The notes under the pieces: generated by a model
Told to the model about the DNA's origin: nothing
The model's input: only the letters and a program-made list of their open reading frames with translations
Database searches by the model: none
Position numbers and translations under genes: made by a program
Source: Gnetum montanum
Lineage: Eukaryota; Streptophyta; Gnetopsida; Gnetales; Gnetaceae
Length of the DNA stretch: 54,690 bases
Direction: 5' to 3'
Assembly: GCA_015680685.1 (NCBI GenBank)
Contig: MNCI01022504.1
Span: forward strand, 545,782 to 600,471
Shown here: piece after piece, positions 20,751-30,581 of the stretch
Position numbering within the stretch: the first letter of the stretch is position 1
Layout: the number at the start of each line of letters is the position of its first letter

Positions 20751-23604
20751 ATGGCACCCAAACCAAGGCACCCAAGGGGCGAAGGACCATCACAACCGAG
20801 GGACAAGTGCCCACACACGGGAAGGGGATGAGGCACGCAACAGCTAGAGCACGCGGAGGGCTCTCATGCAACTGGCCCCCTCCACAAGGACCTAATGTGG
20901 AATCTATCCATTAGATTCCTGAAGAGGAGATTCCCAATGAGCAATTGCAAGGGGATGAGACTTCGGGGATAGCACCACTTCTTGAGGTCACCCTAACCTA
21001 AGCCTGTCTTGATGCCATCAAGCCGCACGAGGTGCAACGAATGGTCCTCCAAAAGCTAAACTTTGGACCATTCCTTGAGAATGCTCCAGAAGAAGTGAGG
21101 CTTCAACTGCAAAACTCTCCGATGTGGCCAATCATTACAACCAGTGGTGAATGGTACTTAGGAGAGACCTATCTCTTTTAGATGAATCAGCAACTGGGGT
21201 CCATAGTAAGAATCAAAGACATTTATGTCTCTTACTCTTCGAAGATGATAGCACAGGCTTTGGGGTTGCCTGAGACCAGAGCAAATGTGGTGGAGATTCC
21301 AAAACAAGCTGACCCAGAGGTAAAAGTAGTATGGACCAAATGGTGCTATGGGGTGGAGCGTAAGGAATTTGGCTCTTTGACCATGGCAGAAAGGATGTAC
21401 TCAAAGATCACGTCTTACCACTTGAACCCAATGGTAAGACCCAACAAAATCACAGCCTTCTTTGCTCGTGCGTGTGCCACCTTGAGTGGGAAATTCCCAA
21501 TGAGTCTTCCACAACTGTTGTTCTTGGAGATTGAAAAGAGGTTTGCTGAGAGCGAACGTGGAAGATGAGCTCTCCCCTTTCCCTACCTCATCCGAAATTT
21601 GTGCAAATGGGCAGGGATAGCACAATACTCCAATGACATAATCCAGCATGCGCCAATTGCCTCTTGGCAAGAAATGATGAAGGATAAAACTCCTACCACC
21701 ACAAAGATAGAGGAGGAGCAGCAACCACCTCCACCACTTGTGCAAACAACATAGTCGGGTTCTCAAACCATAGTAGAACACATTTGCGAGATCCAAGAAA
21801 CGCTCTTGAGCTAGTAAGAGCAATCTAGTAGGATTGGTGGAGGAGAAGACCCTTCGGTCTATTGCCCTGCTATGAGCCACCTAGAGAAAGTGGCTTGATT
21901 AGTTAGCTTGCTTAAGAGAGTAGGGCTGATGTTCTCCGTAGCCTGAATGCAAGTACCTGCATGAACAGATCCTAGTGTTCAAGAGGTAATAGTATCCACA
22001 TAATAGTTATTTCCTAAAATCTCTGGGAATGCTACTACCTTTTTGGTATGCTTGGAAGATGGTCAAGGGGTAACAGTCCTGGTGATGCAGCACCAATAAT
22101 AGGAGACTACGGCTAAAGTGGTTGCTAATACAATTGCTACGGCTCTCAACGCACTAGTAGCACCTGTACTAGATATTCATGGACTACATGATGTACAGGC
22201 ATCTGCTGGAACTTCACATAGCAAAATTGATGTAGCCCAACATGAGGAGTTTTTGGACTGACTGGTGGGAACCGAGAAACCACTTCTAGATGTCTTTGAC
22301 CTTTCGAACAACATTACTGCAACCTAGTCGGAGCTGCTCTTGGCAAGGGGTAAGAGCCTCATTTTGGAAGAGCAACTTGAAGCTGCTCAGGTTCCTTGTC
22401 AACGCCTGGCAACGAAAGTAGCCCAATTAAGAGCCTAACTTGTCGATTTGGCCATCCTCAATCGTGAAATCACTAGGAATGAAGCTTTTTAGTAGCTTCA
22501 ACTCAAACTTCAGATCGTTCAGGATGTGCGAGAGTTGGTGATCTTTGATAAGTCCTTGGTAGATGTTCAAGCATATCATTTAGACAAGGTGTTGGTGGAG
22601 GTTCGCCAGGAGAACGTTCGATTGACTGCAGAAGTTCATCGCCTATGCAATGTTGGTGCAGAAAATGAACATATGAAAATTTTATCCACCAATAGTAGGA
22701 AGAACTAGCCAGGGTGAACATTGACATAAGAAGGTTGGCCACCAAGGACTAAAATCTGTCAATGGAGGAGGTTTGGGCATTACGACAGAAATCTATAATT
22801 GAAATCGCCACTTGGAAGAATGAGGCCTTAAAATTTGAAAACATCAAAAATCATTACAGGGACCAAGTGGGATTGTAGAAGGAAGTAAACAAAAAATATA
22901 TTCAAGTCGCAAAGGCCAAAATGAACCAAGCGCTCCAATAGGTTTGAGAAGGAGGCGATGTATGGCAACCTATCTTTGATAGGTTGAATGCCTACAATCA
23001 AGCTAAAATCTACCTTATGGAGCGACAGATTGAAGAGATGATAGAATATATGGAGTTGGCTAACCTTCAATATGCAAACCTGGCTATGCTCACAGCTAGG
23101 AGACTGCAGTCAGAATTGGAAAAGCAAGTGGCCGCCTCGTATTCTCTATACGAGGGTGAGTTCCAGGCATATAAAGCAACAAAGTAGAAATTGAAAATGG
23201 AAAATGTGGAACTCAAGGTTCTACACACGTGATTTGAAGGACAACGTATAGTTGCAGAGAACCTGGCCCATCGAATGAATGACTACCAGTAGCTGCAGGC
23301 ATGACTCCCAGCATTCGACATCGAACCAAAGAAGTTTGTAGCCTGGTTTGTCAACCTGAAAGAACTCTTCCCGGTGCTGCCATGCCCTTGGGAGGTTCCA
23401 GTTCCAACACACATTATAGAAGCTTCCTGGATAGTGAACGATCTTAGAAGCAAAGAAGAAAAGATGAGGGCTCTCTTGGAGGCTTTCCGGCTACCTCCAG
23501 AAGTTGCAGCTGCTATGGGGAAACTGTCATTTGTGCCACCACCAACGCATGGGCCAGAGGCTGGAGAAGGTTTGTCAGAACCACTACCCCTAGGGACAGT
23601 GTGA
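20751..23604 (+). pseudogene. R2 accessory ORF: coiled-coil protein 3' of integrase
   Basis: It begins MAPKPRHPRGEGPSQP at the predicted acceptor. After a frame change comes a conserved domain of about 200 residues (21050-21640): LNFGPFLENAPEEVR, EWYLGETY, SKMIAQALGLPE, MYSKITSYHLNP and LPFPYLIRNLCKWAGI. A Gln/Pro linker follows, then FLVCLEDGQGVTVLVMQHQ (about 22030). A long heptad-patterned region runs to 23300 (for example KVLVEVRQENVRLTAEVHRL), and the end is EPLPLGTV. R3 and R4 share all parts. I see no signal peptide or membrane segment, so an envelope role is unlikely. The first domain may relate to plant-transposon-associated domains, but I cannot verify that. Stops and at least two frameshifts break it. 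Confidence 0.75.
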
Positions 23605-23844
23605 CCTTCTCCAACAATTTTGTACATCATCCTACATGGTAGAGACTCAAGGACCAGTAAGGTGTTCAATTTTATCTCTAAACACCACCAATTTTTGTAA
23701 CTCATCCTTCTCTGTAACTTAGCCACTTGGTTAAATTGATGTTATGTCATGTGTGTGTCAAGTCATGTGCGTTGTCAATAAAAAGCCATACCTTCCAAAT
23801 TGTAGAGTAACTCGAGGACGAGTTTTTACTTAGTTGTGGGGGTA
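23605..23844 (+). other. R2 3' UTR and polypurine tract
   Basis: The 3' UTR carries CTCGAGGACGAGTTTTTACT before the tract GTGGGGGTA (23836-23844), which abuts the LTR start TGATAAAG. The CTYRAGGAYGAGTTTT block plus G-run is shared by R1, R3 and R4 and is typical of the 3' end of this plant gypsy group. Confidence 0.8.
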
Positions 23845-24759
23845 TGATAAAGTGTCATTAGTTGATGCATTGACTAGGCTTTGTATACAAGGCCGTGTAT
23901 ACATGGTCGTGTCGACGCGGCCTTATCGACGCAGCCTTCCATGTGTCGACGTGGTCCCGTTTATGCGAAGCCTATTTTGGCCTATAAATAAGTGGGCCTT
24001 CCACCTCATTGAGGTACCTTTTTAGTTAGTTGTAGAAAAGCACTTGCAGTTTTTTCCCACAGAAGATAGAATATTTTCCAAGTGTCCGCAGTAGGTGTAA
24101 GAACAATGATCGACTCTTTATTCAAGCATTGATGTATCTGAGCCCATTGGCGTGACGACAATAAAGATGAACTCTTCAAGCATTCCTTGCAGCATTTGGA
24201 CTTAAGCATTTTATGAATTTAGTAGCTTAATATGTTTATGCTTTGTTAATTGCTTGTTAATTACTTAAGTTTTTATTATTGTTATTTTAATTGCTATCGC
24301 TCCTTTATAGTTCGTAAAGGCCATAAGTACGACCATCTCGAACGTAAACCCAACACTTGGTAAACCCAATAACGCTTAATGTCTGGTAACCCAGAAGTGC
24401 TTAGGGGATGCTCTGAATATGCTCGGAAGATGGGATTAGATACTTATGCTAGGAATAGTTAGAATACAAATTAGGATAATCATATATTAGAAAATAGTTC
24501 ATTCTTTACTTTCCATACTTTAATTAGATGCCAAAAGATAAGCAAAAAGCTATAAAAATCATTAGCCTTAATCTCACTTAACCATCACAAATAGAACATC
24601 ACAAGTGAGATTAGGAAGGTAATGAACGTTCTAACCTAAGGTTTCATTGGTTAGAGTCTAGTGTATGTTAAGTGCTTATAGTCTACGGAATTCGACCGAG
24701 TTGCATGTGAACGCCCGTGATTCGTATGGTTGGGTGCAGGGGTACCTAGCCGCTCATCA
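23845..24759 (+). repeat. R2 3' LTR
   Basis: 915 bp, TGATAAAG to CTCATCA, flanked by TCAAG. It carries TGTATACAAGGCCG (23882-23895) and TGTATACATGGTCG (23896-23909) in tandem where the 5' LTR has one unit, then GTCGACGCGGCC and TCGACGCAGCC, with TATAAATA at 23983. A segment of about 35 bp near 24205-24240 is absent from the 5' LTR. Small length changes and scattered transitions show the insertion is not recent. Confidence 0.93.
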
Positions 24760-24764
24760 TCAAG
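24760..24764. other. R2 target site duplication, right
   Basis: TCAAG, identical to 11505-11509. Confidence 0.93.
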
Positions 24765-25679
24765 CCTCTTTACTCTACTGTCCTTCACGTGCCTAGTTAG
24801 AATCCTCACAGCCTCTGTAATATTTAACATGCCTTGAGTAGCAAGTAGAGGTTCATCAAGGTCATGATGATGGTGCCTACGATGTTCCATACTAGCCCTT
24901 CTTTCTTGATGTTGGGCTTCTCTGGAATGCCCCTATCTTCAGTCATGATAGTCCTGATAGTCCCTTTTGGTATTCTGGTCTCGTCAGTCATCATGGTTAT
25001 TTCATTTGTAGCCATGATTTGAACTTGATGAAGGAGAAGAAGATGATGATGAAGGGGAAGAAGAAGGGGAACTTGCTCTACACTGTCGCCTATCATCTTT
25101 CCTTTGATGCTTGCAACCACAATCGTGATCATGATCTCGTTTATCCCCATTTTCTTGACTTGCTTCCCTAGATCCATTTTTGTTATTGGATCCATCTTGA
25201 CCAGAAGTTGTATTATGGATTTTGGATTGTACATTCTGGTTGAGGGCTCCCTGAACAAATTCAAAGAAAGGAGAATCACTAAAGAAATGGTCACCTTCAT
25301 CAATTGGGCCAAGTAGAGGTGGAAATATATTTGACCTCTTACCCTTTGTAAGCTCATGCTAATGCTCCAGTTGATGATCCCTTAATCTTTGTGCTTTAGT
25401 GGGATGATAATCCGTTGAGTCGAGATCTCGCATTTCATATTCTCCATGGAGATGTTGAAGCCCATGTTGTGCCAACATTAGTTGGAGTATTGTTGGAACA
25501 GATTGATCAAGTGGGAACACAATGTTGCCTTCCATGTTGTGCCACCACATTAGTTCCTCTTGATGTAAGATGAAGGTAAAGTTTGGTACATACTCATTAG
25601 GATGAGCATATATCACCCGACATTGTTGAGGTACTTGAATTACCCTAGGTAGAGATGGGCTCTTGTGAGAAGAAGACAT
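24765..25679 (-). pseudogene. R1 gag, N-terminal part
   Basis: The minus strand starts at an ATG at 25679 (MSSSHKSPSLPRVIQ), with HPNEYVPNFTFILHQEE and MEGNIVFPLDQS as in R2. A frameshift follows, then a Ser-rich and Arg/His/Asp-rich disordered segment (about 25140-24870; includes RRHHHHDLDEP). It ends at the R2 insertion with ILTRHVKDSRVKRL, which continues as DMNNIPRFEGG at 11509. The basic, low-complexity segment may bind RNA (inference). Confidence 0.83.
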
Positions 25680-25824
25680 TTTATGTTAATAAATAGTGTG
25701 TAATTAAGATTTAATTTAGTAAATAATAATAATAATTTTTATTTTTGTAAGATTTGACTCTTAGAGTTTGAACAATGAGGTTGCTAAATTTCACTAGGCT
25801 TAGATAGCGCATGAAGAACTATAG

Positions 25825-25842
25825 CCCCCAGCAATGATGCCA
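25825..25842 (-). other. R1 primer binding site, decayed tRNA-Asp type
   Basis: The minus strand reads TGGCATCATTGCTGGGGG one base after the LTR end. Compared with the tRNA-Asp site, the CpG bases have become TpG/CpA, the signature of methylcytosine deamination. Confidence 0.8.
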
Positions 25843-25843
25843 A

Positions 25844-26728
25844 TGATGAGTGGCAAGGTACCCCTATGCCCAACCATACTAGTCACAAGCATTCACGTGC
25901 AATTCAGTCAAATTTTTTAGACTATAGTTACTAAGTGCACTAGAGCTAAACAGTGTATGCATGTTGTTCATTTGTTGTCTTCCCAGTCCCACTTGTGAAA
26001 TGCAATTGTATGGGTAAGTGTGACTAAGGCATAATATTTTTATTATTTTGTGTTTTTATGGAATTACTCACCTAGAACAAGAATAAAAATAAGAGTGATT
26101 AAACATAAGAGCATTAACTGCTAAATAAACTACAGTCTCATCTAGCCTAACACAAGTAACCGTTCCCACTTCCTGAACACATCCTGAACTTCATGCGAAC
26201 ATTGTTGGGCTATCAAACGCTAGTGGTTTATGATCCACCAAGTGTTACAAGTATGCTTAAAGGGGTTGTGCTTGTGTATCTTAATAAGTTTCTTGATGAA
26301 TCAAAATTAATTATTGCATAAATAACATTAATGTAAATTGCATAAAATAATAATATGTAAATGCATAAGAAAGAAAATCTCAAGTGCTACAAGGAATGGA
26401 TCAAAGAGCTCATCTTTATTGCTAACACAATGGTGTGCTTAGGTACATCAATGCTTGAATAAAGATTTGTTCACACTTAGACCTCCTACTGCGGGCACTT
26501 GGAAAATATTCTAACTTTGAAATGGAAAAACTGCAAGAGCTTTGCTACTAACTGCTAAAAACTTCCTTCCAATTGTGCACTTGGGCGTTGTATTTATAGA
26601 CTTGGGAGTAACCCTGAGATATTGAATGTACGATATCGCATCTTAGGCCATGATATCACGTACTCAATATCGTGTACCCAATATTGCGACCACCTCGATA
26701 TTAGAGTGATGAAAAACACAATTTATCA
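25844..26728 (-). repeat. R1 5' LTR
   Basis: 885 bp. On the minus strand it runs from TGATAAATTGTG at 26728 to CTCATCA at 25844. U3 has GATATCG/AATATCG palindromic words, and a TATAAATA box lies at 26598-26591. U5 (about 26160-26290) carries degenerate CTTGGTA repeats. The last 140 bp pair with 1-140. Confidence 0.9.
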
Positions 26729-29463
26729 TCCACTAATGGTATCTACAAGGTTATTTATATGCTTAGTTACTTGTCCTTGTTTGAAGTCATAGATGTTCTT
26801 CTAGAGGCATATAAATAACTGTTGATGCAAGTTCATTAGATCCAAGGGAATTCCTTGGGATGCTAGACAATGTCAATGCAATGTTCTTATGATATCCAAG
26901 TACAAGAAACAACAAAAAGTAAGATGTACATGCACTTGAGTAATCTTGGCAAGAAAAATAATGAACAAGAAAAGAAATCTTTGGTTGAAGATGGTTTGGA
27001 TTTGATTACAATGTCGATTCTTTGGTAAAGCTAAGTTACTAGTCTTTATTTAGTAAATGAACATACATTAGGCCTAGGTAGTTCTTATCTTAGAACAAGT
27101 AAATCATTTTAATAATAGTATAATAATCAATTTTTTTGTTGCTTGTTGATATTTTAGAAACAATTTTTTAAAAATTTCTTTTCATTAGAGTTGTGCAACC
27201 ATTTTTGCCTAGGAGTGTTGAATGCTAGATATGGAAATTTAAAAAATCATTGTTTATACAAATAGTTGGTTGCAAATCAATGTTGAATGATGGAATCTCC
27301 ATCCACATGAATAACTTGTGAATTCTCATACTAAGTTCTACCTTTGCTTGATTTGAGGACATTTTTACTCATCAAAGTGTTGTATTTCTATGGAGATGAT
27401 GAGTTTATTTTTACTAGAATAATTGCATTTTATTTAGAGATTTAATATAGTTCGTGCTTACAAGCTTCTTTTCCATCTCCCACCAAGTTATGTAAACCTT
27501 TGCAATTGTGTTTCGTTTCAATTATTCCATGATCTCTTTCCCTAATGGATGGGATCTTTAATGTATTAGGATCAAAAAAATAAGAACCAAAAATTAATAA
27601 TGTTAAGGAATCATGCAAGTAATTAAAGAACAAGGGGTTTTGAATAGGAGATGAATTATAATTTAAGATTGAAATTTAAATTTCTACCAAAAGAAAACTA
27701 GAGGGTTTTAGATAAAAGAATAGAGAATTAAACATTTATTAAAGAAGAACTATGAAACCAATGTCAACATTGATGTAACTTAAGATCATATTTGTAACCT
27801 TGTGAGGTAAAGGAAAAATGTTACAAAAACTTTAATGAATATGATTTGGATAGAAATTGATATTGACATCAAAAGTGGCATTGACATAAGAAGTAATTGC
27901 TAGGCTATCGGGAGAGGTGTTAGATCCAAAAACCAAATAATAATAATAATATTAAAAAATTTTAAAGTACATTAGATCAATGAAGAGAACATCTAAAGAA
28001 AAAGCCCATTGTTTTTAGCAGTGCCTTTGCAACTTTTTATCCTTACAACTAATCCAAAAAATATTCCCTCTAAGGTAGGAAAAGAATTAGGCCTTGTCCT
28101 TATTCAAAAGTAGCCTTCAGGCTTTTTACTTCTTACTAATGGATTTATTGTAAAACAAAGGAGAAAAATCTATCTAAAGACAAAAGAAAATAAGGATCAG
28201 AAAAATGGAACAAATAGCAACAAAAGATAAAACCTTTTCATCCATAAGCCTCTAAAACAAAAAGAAATTAATACTATAGGAAATAAGTTAATTGTCTAGC
28301 CTTCGCTCAAAGATTTTTTACTTAAAGTTATAACTAAAAGTGACATTATTAAGAATGTGATATTTAACTCTTAAATAAAGATCATAATTATATTCTTGCT
28401 ATTAGAAAATAACTACATACCAAAGCTTCTAAGTAGAATAAAAAACAAGTAGCCAAAGACACATTCAAATGCAAAGAAACGAAGTAGAAAAAGTAGGTTG
28501 ATCATTATAAATGATATTATTGATGCTTGGTTGAAAATTAGTACAACTTGTGGATGTTCATTTTCAAGCATGCTGTGCAACTAGATACTCAAAGAAAAAA
28601 AATGAATCTTCACTTCAACAAAGAGGACATTAAGGAGAAAAAATTCCTGTATTTTAAAGATGAGTGTCAATTGGAAGACCTTGATGAATAATATACCATA
28701 AAAAATACAATTTTTTGAAAATATTAGAACTCTCAAATATCTTTTATTTTTCTCAATCTAAAGTGTGATGATAATTGCATTTTTCAAGCCTCATTAAATT
28801 TTTTATAAATAAAATCATTCTTGGTAACAATGTCATATGTAGATTAAGATACTGAGCATGCTATGCTATAATACTCATACCTGTGATTTTCATGAAGCAT
28901 GGCTTACAATCAAATTTAACGTATTTCCAACATCAGAATGTCTTCATGAACATTGAACCTTTTTTGTATAATGGAAAACTAGATCGCTCACCATCACGTT
29001 CACATTTGCAAGGCATCTTTTAGTTGTTAGTTGTAAAGTAGGTGGTGACGAGTATCTAAGCGGAAGAGCAATAGATCGGCTAGGGCACCATTCTTGTGGT
29101 AGTGATTGTTTTGCCCGTAGGAATTTCTACAAGTGTGCCTACAAGCAAGTGTTGTGGCCATCCCTACTAAAAAAGTGATAGTCTCTATTTTATAATACTA
29201 CGTGACATTATCTTTCCTTCTCTTTTATAAAAGTTCAATTGAATCTACATGGCAACTGTGGTGTTGTGGTGAATTTGTAGCTGCAGTTAAACCTAGTAGA
29301 TGGATCTATGTGGTAGCTAAATAGTGGATAGATTTGTGTAGTTGTAGAGTAGATTTATGTAGCAGGGGAGAGGTGGAGGTGCTGATTTGTACCATGGTGG
29401 TTCTACATAGGTGCTACAATAGATCTGCATAACAAAAGTAGTGGATAAAAGCGGTGTTCCACA
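26729..29463. other. AT-rich region without recognised genes
   Basis: The sequence right of R1 is strongly AT-rich with many homopolymer runs. One open stretch of about 38 codons (26920-27033, beginning MYMHLSNLGKK) and a minus-strand one at 27442-27633 have no recognisable domain. 28960-29460 is less AT-rich and may be the 5' UTR of the L1-type LINE whose ORF1 starts at 29464. Confidence 0.4.
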
Positions 29464-29581
29464 ATGGTTGATTTGTCTAATGATTCTACTCCTCATTAGG
29501 AAAGTACCTCTAACTCACTTAATATAGATTTCCTTCTTCCTGATGATATTTTCAATGTTGTTTCTAAAGATTTTGCCATTC
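29464..29581 (+). pseudogene. L1-type LINE ORF1, 5' end, split by R3
   Basis: An ATG at 29464 opens MVDLSNDSTPH, then after a TAG, SLNIDFLLPDDIFNVVSKDF, with coding-like composition. It ends at the R3 5' LTR. The rest of ORF1 is on the other side of R3 (42727 on). Assignment to LINE ORF1 rests on the downstream part. Confidence 0.5.
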
Positions 29582-30451
29582 TAATAAAGTTAATTTTAGT
29601 CCACAATGATATTGTATCTATGATGTCATTTATTAATATTGTAGCACATGTTATGTCATTGTAGATACTATGTCGTAGGATGTGTGTAGCCTATAAATAC
29701 AACACTTAGGTGCACAGATCCACATAAGTTTTCATTCCATAGTAATAATACTCTTTTAGTTTGTTTTCATAATCTAGCACTTAGAAGTGTGAATGCCTAT
29801 AATCTAGTGTGACTTAGTGCACAACGTGTTTATTTGAACATCTTGTACTTGGGGACAAGTGTGACTAGAAATAAAGATTAAGCTATTTCTCACTATTGGA
29901 GCATTCTCCTAGTTTACTATTTTGACTTCGCACAATGTTTACTATTTTTCTAGTTAATGTTTTATTGTTTCATACACTTTACTATTATTTTTGTTATTGA
30001 GAAAAATGAATATGACTGATCTTAAGCACTTAAGTGTAATTGCTTGGTAATCTAATAGTGCTATTGCTTAGTACACCCAGTAGTCGTACACTTGGTATCC
30101 TAGTAGTAGTTACACAAAGCCTAAGGTGTGTATGGAAGATCACGAATGGATGCTCATTGCCATAGGCTAGAATAGATCTATTTACTAGTTGTACTTAGAT
30201 TTAGAAATCATTGTCATTTCCATTATGTTTGCTAGGAGTAAAAATGACCTACTAATATCAGATATCATATAGCTCACTATGAGTTAAACCATACCCGTAT
30301 ATTTTACTAGCTCCATGTGGGAGGGCAATGGTCTCAAACTTAAACCAATTGCTAGTAGATTAATATTGCCTTGTCCATGGATTATGATTTGGTTATGCAT
30401 GAATGCCTATGACTTGTATGGTTGGGTGCTAGATTGCTCCACCACTCATCA
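29582..30451 (+). repeat. R3 5' LTR
   Basis: 870 bp from TAATAAAG (TG mutated to TA) to CTCATCA. U3 has ATGATATTGTA/ATGATGTCA-type words, and TATAAATA lies at 29692. U5 shows four imperfect CTTGGTA/CTTAGTA repeats at about 30045-30100. The 3' LTR keeps more intact CGATATC words, so this copy has lost CpGs. Confidence 0.9.
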
Positions 30452-30452
30452 T

Positions 30453-30470
30453 TGGCACCATTATCAGGGA
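30453..30470 (+). other. R3 primer binding site, decayed tRNA-Asp type
   Basis: TGGCACCATTATCAGGGA, one base after the LTR. It equals the tRNA-Asp complement with G-to-A and C-to-A changes. Confidence 0.8.
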
Positions 30471-30581
30471 CAAGTCAATGTATGTTGAGTAATTAATTTT
30501 ATAAAGTTTTGTTGTATTAGAAATCCAAATTCAAATTCATAACCTTTTAATAATTCCAAACAAGTAACCACACTTAACTAA

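Larger units (their letters stand above)
11510..24759 (+). mobile_element. R2: complete Ty3/gypsy (Athila-like) element with accessory ORF
   Basis: 13,250 bp with two LTRs, tRNA-Asp PBS, gag, protease, RT, RNase H, integrase, a 1.7-kb noncoding stretch, internal promoter, intron, an accessory ORF of about 950 codons and a polypurine tract. Integrase lies 3' of RT/RNase H, which defines the gypsy order. The FMDD RT box and tRNA-Asp primer are like the Athila lineage. It is inserted in R1 gag in the opposite orientation with a perfect TCAAG duplication. pol from protease to RNase H stays in one frame and is broken only by stops, so decay is moderate. No intact protein remains. Confidence 0.92.
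1..26728 (-). mobile_element. R1: old nested Ty3/gypsy (Athila-like) element
   Basis: Read on the minus strand, this element runs 5' LTR (26728-25844), degenerate tRNA-Asp PBS, gag, protease, RT, RNase H, integrase, noncoding 3' region, polypurine tract and the first 140 bp of the 3' LTR at the window edge. Its gag is split by R2 and its 3' noncoding region by an insert at about 1654-5780. Evidence for one element is that the 140 bp at 1-140 align without gaps to 26589-26728 (about 17 differences by eye), and that gag on both sides of R2 is contiguous. All ORFs carry stops and frameshifts. The left end lies outside the window, so the target duplication cannot be tested. Confidence 0.85.

Noticed and set aside
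21401-21880. Minus-strand ORF of 159 codons
   Set aside because: Antisense of the R2 accessory ORF, whose sense frame is conserved in R3 and R4.
20751-23604. Envelope gene
   Set aside because: Position 3' of integrase suggests env, but I see no signal peptide, transmembrane helix or fusion-like segment in any of the three copies. Heptad-rich soluble protein fits better.
27442-27633. Minus-strand 63-codon ORF with PNTLKIPSIRERDHG
   Set aside because: Looks slightly coding-like, but no family is recognised and flanking sequence is low complexity.
29577-29581. R3 target duplication
   Set aside because: Left flank CATTC and right flank AATGC do not match. I make no claim beyond decay or rearrangement.
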